From positions 1-64,000 of the forward strand of contig CAILAY010000139.1 in the NCBI GenBank assembly GCA_903832285.1: a stretch of 64,000 nucleotides of DNA, in the 5' to 3' direction. The stretch comes from an uncultured beta proteobacterium (lineage in GTDB: Bacteria; Pseudomonadota; Gammaproteobacteria; Burkholderiales; Burkholderiaceae_C). The translations under genes were made by a program, and so were the position numbers. Under the pieces are notes generated by a model that searched no databases, had not been told where the DNA came from, and was given only the letters and a program-made list of their open reading frames with translations. Position 1 is the first letter of the stretch. Each line of letters begins with the position of its first letter. This document shows positions 30,725-39,686 of the stretch, in pieces.

Positions 30725-31960
30725 CTACTGTCTCGAGTCAAACACTTCGTCACCCCTCGGTTCGAAATGAGGGATCGCATTCATCTCGTGACGCAGCGTG
30801 GACAGCGCCAGGTACATGCGCTTGCGGGCGCGGCTCTGGTTGCCCAATGGTCGATGCTCGGCAATACTGTGCCAGGGGTTATAGGACAGGCGTTTGGCGA
30901 AGTCCATCTGGGCCGGTGAATCAAACAGCTGTTGTGGCATGCGCAGGGTGGCCACCGACACGCGCGGCGACAGTCGCTCGGGCCACAACACCCCAGCGTT
31001 CTCGATCGGCATCAAGTGCGGATCGGTCTGGAGTTGCAGTCGAACATCGAATTCCACATCTGCGGTTTGCAGCGAGGCGACCATCGCGGCGCGCAGGTAG
31101 TCGTCGGGTGGGCGCAGCGGCAACCTTGGGATCGGTGTGCGTTTGCTTGACTTCGGCCAGAATGAGTATTGCATTGCCTGGCCTTCACCCAAGAGGTAGG
31201 GCACGCAGCTGAAATAGGGTGCCTCCAGCGGGCTGCTTTGGGTCTTGGTCCACAGCCCCTGCATGATCATGTCCAGCAAGTGCGGACGTTGAAAGTTGAG
31301 AAAGTAGAAGATTTGCGAGTTCTTCAGACTTTGCCGTTGCAACTGGGCGTTGGCACGCACGTCGGGTGTGACAAACGTCGGCGGCGACACCCCGAACATA
31401 TCCTGTGTGAATTTTTCGTCATCCATCAACTTCGGGCCGGGCACGTCCATGAGCTTGACGCTGATGCTCATGAAGCCGACGTCGTCGATGTCGGGTGTGA
31501 TGTAAGGCCCAGGGCCGGAGAAGCGCACCCACGCCGGGTAGCTACGCGCTTGTGCGTAGATGCCGTGGCGCAGCTGTTGCGGCAGCCCATCGTGAACGAT
31601 GAACTCGGCGCGCACGATGCCCTGCGTCTTGGTGTTGCCGCCACGCTCAAAGCCGCCCGGTTTCCATAAGTCGCGCATTTGCTGCTGAAAGCTGGCAATG
31701 ATCGAATCGACGAACTCTTCTTCGCCCGGCATCAGCCTTTCTTCTGCAATCTTCAGTCCTTCGTTGGGGCGCTGCGCGTTGATCATGGCGGTGGTCAGGC
31801 GCGCCAGCGGGTCACGCAACACGGCGTCCAGAATCGGGCGAAAAAAGGGGTCGAAACGACGCTCGATTTGCACCAGCCACAGCAATGTATCGGACAACCA
31901 GTTGAGCGCCGCGGATCCGGTATTGGCGCGCGGCACCGGGCGGCTTGTGTTTGAGTTCAT
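30725..31960 (-). CDS. Catalase-related haem protein (y4iL-like catalase family)
   Basis: 411 residues, no signal peptide. The family fold is recognised from GIVRAEFIVHDGLP, IYAQARSYPAWVRFSGPG, the DIDDVGFMSISVKLMDVPG segment and the C-terminal signature NPWHSIAEHRPLGNQSRARKRMY. That last segment contains an R-x-x-x-Y pattern expected for the proximal haem ligand. The place where catalases carry the distal His (H-A-K-x-x-G) reads Asn109-T-K-T-Gln113-G, so the residue needed for classical H2O2 dismutation appears absent. The protein may instead be a peroxide- or lipid-hydroperoxide-transforming enzyme, like allene oxide synthase relatives. Last gene of the six-gene cluster, 11 nt after the DyP gene. 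Confidence 0.85.
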   Translation of the reverse strand: MNSNTSRPVPRANTGSAALNWLSDTLLWLVQIERRFDPFFRPILDAVLRDPLARLTTAMINAQRPNEGLKIAEERLMPGEEEFVDSIIASFQQQMRDLWKPGGFERGGNTKTQGIVRAEFIVHDGLPQQLRHGIYAQARSYPAWVRFSGPGPYITPDIDDVGFMSISVKLMDVPGPKLMDDEKFTQDMFGVSPPTFVTPDVRANAQLQRQSLKNSQIFYFLNFQRPHLLDMIMQGLWTKTQSSPLEAPYFSCVPYLLGEGQAMQYSFWPKSSKRTPIPRLPLRPPDDYLRAAMVASLQTADVEFDVRLQLQTDPHLMPIENAGVLWPERLSPRVSVATLRMPQQLFDSPAQMDFAKRLSYNPWHSIAEHRPLGNQSRARKRMYLALSTLRHEMNAIPHFEPRGDEVFDSRQ

Positions 31961-31971
31961 GATGCACCTCG

Positions 31972-33480
31972 TCAGCGTGTTGTGGCCAGGTAACGCAAGG
32001 CGCGAATGCCAGGCAGGAAGAAATACGCACCGCCCAGCACGGTCACGAATTGCGGCAGCGCGCTGAGTCGCTGGTCCGGCCCCCCGGATTGGGGCATCGA
32101 GAAACCGCTGGTGCTTGCTCCATCCGGCATTGGCAGCCGTGTCCCCAGCAGTGGGTCGCTCTCATGGGGTAGGCCATTGAACTGGGTCGACATGATCCAG
32201 GCGCCTTGCACGAATTCGAACTGGCGCGCGATGTTGGCGCCAAGGCAGATGAAATGCAGGCCCGGGTTTGCGCCGCTGGATGGGTTGACCAGTGCCTGCG
32301 CTATTGGGATCGGTGCGCCGTATTCGCGACCGCGACGCAGCAGGCGGTGAAAGCGCGTGGCAGCCACCAGATCCTGTCGCAGCGCCGGGGCATCGAAGCC
32401 GAGCGTGCGTTTGAGCCAGGAAATCAGCCCAGACTCGCCGGCAGGCAGGTCGGCATTGCGTGGATTGGAACGCCGCACATGGGCACCCAGCGGGCAGCGC
32501 AAGCCTTGTGGGTCAGAGTCGTAGGTGAAGGCATTCAAGTCCGGGGCCGCGCCAGGGGCGGCAACGCCTGTTTGCGCCGGAACAGCCGCCAGCGGTTGGC
32601 CTTGCAGGGTGCGGCCCACCAGGGCCGCGGCCAACGCCTCGCGCCGGACCGGATTGCCGTCCGCCTGGTGGTCCAGCGACTGCCAGAAACCGTGCACGTC
32701 CTGGCCCAGTTGGCGCATCACCAGGTAGCTGCCATTGCGGCCCAGGTCGGCTTGTTCCGGCGATTCTTCCGCGCGCGGCAGTAGCGCCCGGGCATCGTGC
32801 TGGGGGTCGAGCAATGGTCGTTCGGTGTAACCGCCGTATTCGTTTGGGTAGCCGAGCAAATACTCACCCAGGCAACTCAGGTTGGAATAGGTCAGTTGCT
32901 CGGCGTCAAGTGCTGCGCGCTGGCGTCCCCAGTCGAGTTCGGGCTGTGAGATGCCGTCGACGAAACCGAAGGGCTCGATGCCCTGCAGCTCGGAACTCGG
33001 CAGGCAGTCCAGCAGTTCGAAGCCTTCAGCGCACTGCGCCTGCACCTTGCGCTGCCATTCGTCCAGTTGTCCGGGCAGGGCGTACAGCAACACCAGCAGG
33101 TGGGGCGTGCGCAGGCCCGTGCCCCACTGCCACAGGGCCGGATCATTTGCACCGACGTCGCCGAGCCGGCGCGCGTGACTCGCGTCACTGCTCATACCGG
33201 CGATGAACTCCGGGGAGAAAGCGTCCACGATCCTGTCTGGCACGCCCAGGGCGCGCAGTCCCTCGCTGCTGATGGCAACCTGCAACACAGTTGGTGGCGG
33301 CGGCGCTATTGTTGCCGCGCTAGTTACTGACGCCGTGGCCAGCCAGGCACGTGCCTGCTCCCGGTTCGTCACGCGCAGCAGCAAAAAGCTGGCTTGCGTG
33401 TGATGCTTGTAGCCAAAGCGAAGCAGACCCTGGATGTCATCCAGTTCAACCTGCGCTGCCGTTGTCTTGGGCGATGTCAT
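31972..33480 (-). CDS. DyP-type haem peroxidase
   Basis: Dye-decolourising peroxidase of 502 residues. The GxxDG motif GFVDGISQP carries distal Asp175. Proximal haem ligand His334 is in LGAHVRRSNPR. A distal Arg is supplied by the RFHRLLRRGREYG segment about 45-55 residues later. The length and the long central insert (about 185-325) fit the larger DyP classes rather than the compact EfeB type. No Tat or Sec signal is visible, so cytoplasmic location is expected unless it is carried by a partner. The ATG at 33480 overlaps the upstream membrane-protein stop by 4 nt; the open frame to 33549 overlaps that gene. It oxidises substrates with H2O2; the physiological substrate is unknown. Confidence 0.92.
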   Translation of the reverse strand: MTSPKTTAAQVELDDIQGLLRFGYKHHTQASFLLLRVTNREQARAWLATASVTSAATIAPPPPTVLQVAISSEGLRALGVPDRIVDAFSPEFIAGMSSDASHARRLGDVGANDPALWQWGTGLRTPHLLVLLYALPGQLDEWQRKVQAQCAEGFELLDCLPSSELQGIEPFGFVDGISQPELDWGRQRAALDAEQLTYSNLSCLGEYLLGYPNEYGGYTERPLLDPQHDARALLPRAEESPEQADLGRNGSYLVMRQLGQDVHGFWQSLDHQADGNPVRREALAAALVGRTLQGQPLAAVPAQTGVAAPGAAPDLNAFTYDSDPQGLRCPLGAHVRRSNPRNADLPAGESGLISWLKRTLGFDAPALRQDLVAATRFHRLLRRGREYGAPIPIAQALVNPSSGANPGLHFICLGANIARQFEFVQGAWIMSTQFNGLPHESDPLLGTRLPMPDGASTSGFSMPQSGGPDQRLSALPQFVTVLGGAYFFLPGIRALRYLATTR

Positions 33481-34775
33481 AGCAGCTTGAGCCAGGCGAT
33501 AGCCTGAGCCTCCGTCATTTGTTCGCGTTCCAGACCGTCCCGGATGCAATGGTTGCGCTTGAGATCGACCAGGGTAAGACCGGGGTAGGCCTTGTACCAG
33601 ACTTGAGTGGGTACCTGGTGGCGTCGCTGAAAGTGCTTGAATCGCTGTTCAAGGCGGGCGCCGCCCAGTATCAACCACCGGGTGCGGGGCCAGCCCAAAC
33701 CGTTGCTGAATACCAGGTTCAGGCCCCATGACACCTTGTTAATGAAGTCGTCCATGTAGCCCTGGTGGCTGCCATCGTAATTGCTTGTGAACACAACCCG
33801 AGTCTTGTTGTCGAGGAAGGCCCAGCGGGCAAAGTGAATGGTCTGCACGCGCGCCAGGTGGCCGCGTGTGAAAACGTGTCGGCAGGCATAGTCGATCAGC
33901 ACCAGCAGGACGGTCACCAGCCAGCGCCGAAACAGCCCCGGCTTGACCGCGCCCAGCGCCGTGTACTGGTTCGTCACATCGCGATCTTCCAACTCTTGCA
34001 GAGCCGACAGTGCTTCGGTCTGCGGGCGCGGGCAGATCTCTGGATCACTGAGCTCGCGGCTGCGCAACTGGTAGATGAGCAGCGGTAGCAGGACGATCAA
34101 CAGCGGCAGCAGCGCCAGCCCGATCAGGGGCACCAGCAAGGCATGCGCCAAATTGGTCATCTGCCAGGCCAGTGGCGTCGGTTCGGGAGGCGTCAGCATC
34201 AGTCGGCCGGCCTGCACTTCAGTTCTTACAAACGACTTCAACTCGTCGCGCAGCGTCCGCGCAGCGGCGCCGCAGACCCGCACATGGCGTGGCGCCCGGG
34301 CCGCCAGCGCACGCTGCAAGGCACTCTCCTGTCTCACCTGTTGCACGGTGCGCCCGACCCAATTCACGTAATTGGCGGCCAGCGGCTGGTCATGTGCCAG
34401 CATCCAGTCCAGCAGGTCGTCACTGGTCGCAAAGCCCTTGCAGTGCGAGAAGACTTTGCGCAGCCCATCGCCCGCGCGTTGCGCCAGGTGGCCGAGGAAT
34501 TCATGCGCCGGGCCGTCGCAGTCACCCATGAACAAGAGGTAAGTCGGCAAGCCCGGTCGCGGTAGTCCAAGTGTTTCGAGGTCAATCTGCAGCGCGTCGT
34601 CCAGCAACACCAGGCGTGCGAAGTGCAGGCGCTCGAAGTCGCCAAACGGCAACACGGCGTTGTGCGCATCTGCCATGCCGGGCTCAGAATTCATCGAGGC
34701 CAGCAACGCCCGCAGTTCGGACTCGTGACCAGCCGCAAGCGGCGCGATCAGCATGAAGTGCGACTGGGGCGTCAC
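33477..34775 (-). CDS. Conserved hypothetical membrane protein in the peroxidase cluster
   Basis: 432 residues, no assigned function. Residues 1-110 look like a soluble alpha/beta region (HFMLIAPLAAGHESELRALLASM...HFARLVLLDD), loosely reminiscent of ferredoxin-like dimeric barrels such as those in DyP. Two hydrophobic stretches lie at about 215-243 (LLVPLIGLALLPLLIVLLPLL core) and 292-307 (WLVTVLLVLIDYA). The C-terminal third has a distinct motif HFARWAFLDNKTRVVFTSNYDG, followed by YMDDFINKV. GTG start at 34775 with GGTGGG nearby; an internal ATG at 34754 is possible. Overlap with the DyP gene by 4 nt suggests the two products work together, for example by tethering the peroxidase to the membrane. 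That role is inference. Confidence 0.7.
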   Translation of the reverse strand: MTPQSHFMLIAPLAAGHESELRALLASMNSEPGMADAHNAVLPFGDFERLHFARLVLLDDALQIDLETLGLPRPGLPTYLLFMGDCDGPAHEFLGHLAQRAGDGLRKVFSHCKGFATSDDLLDWMLAHDQPLAANYVNWVGRTVQQVRQESALQRALAARAPRHVRVCGAAARTLRDELKSFVRTEVQAGRLMLTPPEPTPLAWQMTNLAHALLVPLIGLALLPLLIVLLPLLIYQLRSRELSDPEICPRPQTEALSALQELEDRDVTNQYTALGAVKPGLFRRWLVTVLLVLIDYACRHVFTRGHLARVQTIHFARWAFLDNKTRVVFTSNYDGSHQGYMDDFINKVSWGLNLVFSNGLGWPRTRWLILGGARLEQRFKHFQRRHQVPTQVWYKAYPGLTLVDLKRNHCIRDGLEREQMTEAQAIAWLKLL

Positions 34776-34796
34776 GTTCAGCCCACCGGTTGGAAG

Positions 34797-35228
34797 TTAG
34801 AACTGCAGGCAAAAGTCGATCAGGCGGTCCTTCTTCCAGTACACCTTGCCGAGGTAGAAGCCAGGGCCGATCAAGCGGATCTCATCGCGAACGTAATGCG
34901 CCAGCACCGAAGTCTCGGAGTAGTCAAGCACGATGCATTGCTGACCATCCAGCCAGCTCTTGTCCTTGTACACCCGGGCCAAGATGGCCTCGATGCCGAA
35001 CATGAGTATTCTGTTCTTCAGCACGCCTTTTTCCGCATCGAACACCTTGCCCTGCCAGCCGAAGTGATTGATGATTTCAGCAATGTCCTCGGTGTATCGG
35101 GTGCCTGGCGCGATGATGGCGGTGCCCTTGGCGGCGCCGTTGGGTATGTCACCAGGCGGGCTACTGCGAAACAGGTCGTCCAGCTGGGCTTGCGTCATTG
35201 CCAGCAATTGCGCTACGTCGTATGCCAT
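34797..35228 (-). CDS. Conserved hypothetical protein in the peroxidase cluster
   Basis: 143 residues, soluble, no signal peptide. I do not recognise the family. Visible features are an amphipathic N-terminus (DVAQLLAMTQAQLDDLFRSS), a GTAIIAPGTRYTEDIAEIINHFGWQGKVF segment, and a C-terminal beta-rich part with VLDYSETS, VRDEIRLIGPGFYLGKVYW and DFCLQF. Alternating strands suggest a small barrel that could bind a lipid or hydrophobic ligand, but this is a guess. A strong AGGAG lies 6-7 nt before the ATG. It sits between the GMC oxidoreductase and the membrane protein, 21 and 47 nt from its neighbours. Confidence 0.75.
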   Translation of the reverse strand: MAYDVAQLLAMTQAQLDDLFRSSPPGDIPNGAAKGTAIIAPGTRYTEDIAEIINHFGWQGKVFDAEKGVLKNRILMFGIEAILARVYKDKSWLDGQQCIVLDYSETSVLAHYVRDEIRLIGPGFYLGKVYWKKDRLIDFCLQF

Positions 35229-35275
35229 CGTGGTCTCCTTTCGCGGTTTCCCGCATTGAATAAATTGTCACTTCA

Positions 35276-37138
35276 TCATTGGGATGCGGCCGTCACCCGC
35301 GCATCGTGCAACACTGCAGCGGCGGCTTTCTCACCCACCATGTAGACCGCGGCCGCCACGAAAAAGCCTGGAATGCGCGGAAACACCGACGCATCGACGA
35401 CGCGCAGGCCGCGTGTGCCATGCACAGTGAAATTGCTATTGAGCACGCCACCCGTGTCGGCAGCGCCAATAGCACAGGAACACGACGCGTGGTGACCCCA
35501 GGCGGTATCGCGCACGTAGCTGGCCAGCGCCTCGTCGGTATTCACTGCCGGACCGGGGGCGCATTCCTCTGCGATCATGCCGCTGGTGATCAGCGGCGCC
35601 GTCAGCCGACGCACAAAGCGGATGGCCTGCACGATGGATTGGAGGTCGCTGCCGACCGCATCGTCACCTTCGTCGAAATAGCGAAAGTTCACCAACGGCG
35701 TATCAAGCGGGTCTGCCGACCGCAGCGTGACACTGCCGGCACGGTTGCATGTGTGCGCTTTGAGTACGGCCCAGGTCAGGCGGTCGGTATGCTGGCGGAT
35801 CAACTCGGAAAAGCCGGCGGCATAGCCTTCAAATCGGGCCGGCAGGGCCATGCAGAAGATGTCGGGTTCGGGCAGTGTTGTCTGGGAGCGCCGGATCAGG
35901 CCGATGGCGGCACCACTGCCAGCGTACATGCCAGAACGGGACTCGTGCCAGCGCTGCCAGAGGGGATCGCCGCGTTCAAAAATCGCACCTTCAAGCGAGC
36001 TCCAGGGCTTTCGCATGCGGTGTGTCACCGCCACCTCGTAGCGGTCTTGCAGGTTGCGCCCGACTCCGGGCAGGTCGACCCGTACGGGAATGCCATGAGC
36101 GCGCAGCTCTGCCGCCGGGCCGATGCCAGAGAGCATCAACAACTGCGGTGTGTTGAAGGCACCACCGCACAGCAGCACCTCGCGCCGGGCACGCACCTGC
36201 CGAAGCTCTCCGGGGGCACTGCTGGGTGCTGCATGGGCCCGATACAGGCGCTGCCCCTTTAGATATTCGACGCCGCAGGCGGCTCCGCCAGCGTCGAAGA
36301 TGACCCGGGTGGCCAGAGCATCGAGTTCAATATGCAGCCGCTGCGGATGGTCGGCGGCAACCTGCCGCACGCGTTCGCGGGCGCCAACCCGCCGATGTCC
36401 CGAGGTGGACAGCGGGGTGTAGCAAAGTCCTTCGAAACTGCTACCACCCCACGGTCGCGCATTCGGGTCCCCCATGCCGCGCAGCCAGTGCCAGGCGCTC
36501 AGGAGCGGGTGCGGCAAGCTGCGCGCAAACGCGGTTGTGGTTTTGGCCAGCAGGTCCACCATCTCCTCGTCGCCCAAGGCCTCGATCGGAACGGATCGTT
36601 CGGTGTGCAGCCAGCCGTTCCAGCCGTGTCCTGTGGGGTCCATACCGAAGTGCTGCAGCGCGCGCCACAGGGGCCGATGGTGGCAGGCCTCGAGACGCCC
36701 GGTGAAACGACGCATGTGCGACGCGCGCCAGCTTGGGTCGCCGGTCAGTTGCGCGATGTGATTCCAGTCGGAGTCGTGCGGGCGCATAAAGATCATAGCG
36801 TTGTGGGCGGTGCAGCCGCCCAGTGCCGCGGCGCGCGGGTACAGAACACCCTGGGTGGACGGGTTGTATTTGGGGTCGCGAGTCTGGCGCACCTCGTCGG
36901 CATAGTGACGCACCTGGAAGTTCCAGCTCATGGCGTCGTTCTCACAGGCGAACGCGTGAAAGCCCGGCACGTCATAGTCGTCTGGCAGGCGAGATGCCTG
37001 TGTCGTCTGCGGGTCGCCACCGGCCTCGATCAGGAAGACGCGCATGCCGTCCTCTGCCAGTCGCGCCGCCAGCGTGCCGCCTCCGGCACCTGAGCCAACG
37101 ATGACGTAGTCCCATTCGAGTCCTTCGGCATCCGTCAT
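35276..37138 (-). CDS. GMC family FAD-dependent oxidoreductase
   Basis: 620 residues. The N-terminal FAD-binding Rossmann motif VIVGSGAGGGTLAARLAEDG is followed by FLIEAGG. The GMC signature region GGCTAHNAMIFMRP and the second signature (FNTPQLLMLSGIGP) are present. The C-terminal catalytic area reads WGHHASCSCAIG with the active-site His, and then RIPGFFVAAAVYMVGEKAA. No Tat or Sec signal peptide is visible. Relatives oxidise alcohols, sugars, choline or sterols; the substrate here is unknown. It lies 19 nt after the di-haem lipoprotein gene, which could take its electrons, as c-type cytochromes do for gluconate and fructose dehydrogenases. Those flavoproteins are exported, so localisation is a point to test. 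Confidence 0.9.
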   Translation of the reverse strand: MTDAEGLEWDYVIVGSGAGGGTLAARLAEDGMRVFLIEAGGDPQTTQASRLPDDYDVPGFHAFACENDAMSWNFQVRHYADEVRQTRDPKYNPSTQGVLYPRAAALGGCTAHNAMIFMRPHDSDWNHIAQLTGDPSWRASHMRRFTGRLEACHHRPLWRALQHFGMDPTGHGWNGWLHTERSVPIEALGDEEMVDLLAKTTTAFARSLPHPLLSAWHWLRGMGDPNARPWGGSSFEGLCYTPLSTSGHRRVGARERVRQVAADHPQRLHIELDALATRVIFDAGGAACGVEYLKGQRLYRAHAAPSSAPGELRQVRARREVLLCGGAFNTPQLLMLSGIGPAAELRAHGIPVRVDLPGVGRNLQDRYEVAVTHRMRKPWSSLEGAIFERGDPLWQRWHESRSGMYAGSGAAIGLIRRSQTTLPEPDIFCMALPARFEGYAAGFSELIRQHTDRLTWAVLKAHTCNRAGSVTLRSADPLDTPLVNFRYFDEGDDAVGSDLQSIVQAIRFVRRLTAPLITSGMIAEECAPGPAVNTDEALASYVRDTAWGHHASCSCAIGAADTGGVLNSNFTVHGTRGLRVVDASVFPRIPGFFVAAAVYMVGEKAAAAVLHDARVTAASQ

Positions 37139-37157
37139 GTGCGAGGCGACGCGGTCG

Positions 37158-39686
37158 TTAAAACATCTTCAGGAAGGCGATCAGCGCGTGTTTGTCTTGA
37201 TCGCTCAGCGCCGCCTCGGTGCCAAACGCTTTTTCATCGACACTCAATCCGTCTTGTTGGTTGAATTCCGCGGTGCCAAAATAGTGGCCACGGTTGACAA
37301 CGAAGTCCGGGCACTTGCTTAAGCTCAGCATCGGTTTCTTCAGGTTGGCAAACTTTTCGCGCAGTTCCTGGTCACTGGCGCCCGATGGCGCGGTGGCTAA
37401 ATCCACCTTGAGCTTGAGTAACAACTCACCGACGTCGCGCGCATGTGTTGCGATAACCGCCAGGTCGCTGCTCTCAGAACGCAACTTCAGGTTGGCAATC
37501 AGGTTTACCGGCACGTCCTTCGGAATCGGACCCAGCACGATGTCCCCGCCAGCGTCGATCAGCCACGGAACCCAGCGGTGCAATTGGCTCTGTAGCGGTT
37601 GCAGCGCATCGGGCACGAAGCCAACCGGTATCGTCACATCGCTGCGCTGGGTGGTGCGGTCGATGGTGCCCGGCACCTTGCTGCCGAGGATCGCATCGTG
37701 AACGCGTTTCTCCGGCCAGAGCATCTGCTCGATCGATGCATCAAACACCCTCATGCGGCTGGCAACCGATGGATCGGAATCAAACGGCCCGACCGAGTTG
37801 TTGAGCAGGAACGGCGCCGTCGACCAAAGGCTGATCAGCGACGGCACCCGGGTGTAACCGCGCCCGCCACCCGGCATCTCATAAGGGAAGGGCGCGCCCG
37901 TAAAGGGGTCGCTCAACGTGATGGTGCCGACAGCGGGCAGTTGCTTGTACGACTGCGAAGAAAAGTTGTCCCAGATGTTGCCGGCCAGCGCGTTGGTGGC
38001 CAGCGGGCTGCAGGCGTTGGTGCGCAGCAACGTCACCGGAATACGTGCTTCGGTGGACAGGTAATTGCCCTGCAGGAAGTCGCTGGCCTTCACGATCGCG
38101 CGCATCTGAGATTTGTAGCCTTCGGTCTGGGTCCAGGTCCAGTAGCGTTTGAAGCATGCGAGGTAATTGGCGCCGCTGCATTTGGCAACGTCAAGGTCGA
38201 TCTCCGGCGGTGGCATCGGAGCCTTGCTCGAGTGGCAGCGGGCACAGGTGTCGGCAAAGACCGCTTTGCCGCGCTCCAGTGTGGCGGCATCAGTTTTCAA
38301 ATATTGCTCGCCACCGGGCGCGTCTTTTAGACGGTCCGGTTGGGCTGCTTTCAAAAAAAATAACGCCGTGTTGGGCGTGCCCGCTTCGGTCGCCTGCCAG
38401 TACGATGAGTTCTTCTGCGCGTCCGCAATTTTGATCGGCGTGATCGCCTTGCCTCCGGCCACCGGGTTGAAGTGCAACAGCCACTCTTCGCTGAAGACGC
38501 CGATGTTCATGTGGACCCGGTTCAGCGCGCCCAGCAGGCCGACCGAATCGGCACCGTCTTTCAGCACATGGGGGGTGCGCACCATGGCACTGGGCTTGTC
38601 ATAGAACTCGGTCAGCGGCCCGCTGGCAATGAAGTCGTTAAGCTGCTTGTTGTCGAGTTCGCCACCGGCCAGCTTCTCATGCCACAAGCGCTTGGCCACA
38701 CCCATGCGCGCCGCAAAGTCGTAGACCGCATTCATGGTGCGCGGGTTGTTGATGCTGTCGGTCGAGATCAGCGAGGTGTCCATCGATCCCGGCCGAAAAG
38801 TACGGGCCAGTTGGTACATGAAGTTCTTTTGACCTTCGGGCTTGTTGGCGTTGTGGATGAACAGTCGGTCGACCCACATGTACTGCGCCCCCACCGAAGA
38901 ACTCAGGTTGGCGAAGGCCGGATGCGCCGCGTCAGCGGGCGGCTTCACCGGGCTTGGACCGACGTGACAAAAGCCGCACGACATGCCGACCCGGTACGGT
39001 CGCACCAAGTCCTTGCGGTTGTAATAACTAGGGTCCGTGTAATATCTTTCCGGATCCCAGGCCTTAGCTGCGTTGGCGTCGAAGGCTGGATTCGGGAACA
39101 GGCGCAGTCCCATGATGCCGGTGGCCTCGCCGTAAAAAGAGCCCACCGGTTGCGTGCTGCCATCGCCGAGAGGCTTGCCACGCGAGCCGGTGGCGACGCC
39201 CGGGTATTTGCTCTCGTTCTCGAACGGGTCGGCCACACAGCCCTTACCACGCGCATCCAGCCACAAGCCGCGGTGCTTCTTGTCGGGGCCATTCGCATTT
39301 TCGAAACAGGGTTCATTGACGAGGCCGAAATAGGCCCATCGCGTGGAACGGTTGTAGGCCTGACTGGGGTGGGAGCTGATTATTTTTAGCAGGTCGAAAG
39401 CACCGAAGGTGAAGTCGGTCATCTTGTCCCATAAGCGGTCGTTGCCGCCGCTCCAGACCAGCCACATATTGCGCCCGGCGATCTCCTCGGGTGTCAGCGC
39501 CAAAGCGCCGTCCATGTCGTGGAAATAGTCCTCAGTGGCATGCACAAACGACGCGCCACTGCGCCCCGCTGCCTTGGCTTCGTCGAGCACTTCCCCGGCC
39601 TGCGGTTGCTTGCTGCAAGCCACCACGCCCAGGCATCCAAACACGGTGAGAAGTATCAACATTGTTTGCCAGCGACTTCGAATCAT
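37158..39686 (-). CDS. Large di-haem c-type cytochrome, predicted lipoprotein
   Basis: 842 residues, first gene of the cluster. The N-terminus has a lipoprotein signal (MIRSRWQTMLILLTVFGCLG) ending in a lipobox with Cys24, so it should be anchored at the periplasmic side of a membrane. Two c-type haem sites are present: CGFCH (Cys237, Cys240, His241) and CARCH (Cys481, Cys484, His485). Spacing of about 244 residues and overall size exceed normal di-haem peroxidases. The large inter-haem domain and the two CxxCH sites recall RoxA-type rubber oxygenases, but I see no decisive motif. The ATG at 39686 is preferred over the upstream TTG at 39704 because GGAGAA lies 6 nt before it. Likely electron acceptor or oxygenase of the system. 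Confidence 0.85.
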   Translation of the reverse strand: MIRSRWQTMLILLTVFGCLGVVACSKQPQAGEVLDEAKAAGRSGASFVHATEDYFHDMDGALALTPEEIAGRNMWLVWSGGNDRLWDKMTDFTFGAFDLLKIISSHPSQAYNRSTRWAYFGLVNEPCFENANGPDKKHRGLWLDARGKGCVADPFENESKYPGVATGSRGKPLGDGSTQPVGSFYGEATGIMGLRLFPNPAFDANAAKAWDPERYYTDPSYYNRKDLVRPYRVGMSCGFCHVGPSPVKPPADAAHPAFANLSSSVGAQYMWVDRLFIHNANKPEGQKNFMYQLARTFRPGSMDTSLISTDSINNPRTMNAVYDFAARMGVAKRLWHEKLAGGELDNKQLNDFIASGPLTEFYDKPSAMVRTPHVLKDGADSVGLLGALNRVHMNIGVFSEEWLLHFNPVAGGKAITPIKIADAQKNSSYWQATEAGTPNTALFFLKAAQPDRLKDAPGGEQYLKTDAATLERGKAVFADTCARCHSSKAPMPPPEIDLDVAKCSGANYLACFKRYWTWTQTEGYKSQMRAIVKASDFLQGNYLSTEARIPVTLLRTNACSPLATNALAGNIWDNFSSQSYKQLPAVGTITLSDPFTGAPFPYEMPGGGRGYTRVPSLISLWSTAPFLLNNSVGPFDSDPSVASRMRVFDASIEQMLWPEKRVHDAILGSKVPGTIDRTTQRSDVTIPVGFVPDALQPLQSQLHRWVPWLIDAGGDIVLGPIPKDVPVNLIANLKLRSESSDLAVIATHARDVGELLLKLKVDLATAPSGASDQELREKFANLKKPMLSLSKCPDFVVNRGHYFGTAEFNQQDGLSVDEKAFGTEAALSDQDKHALIAFLKMF

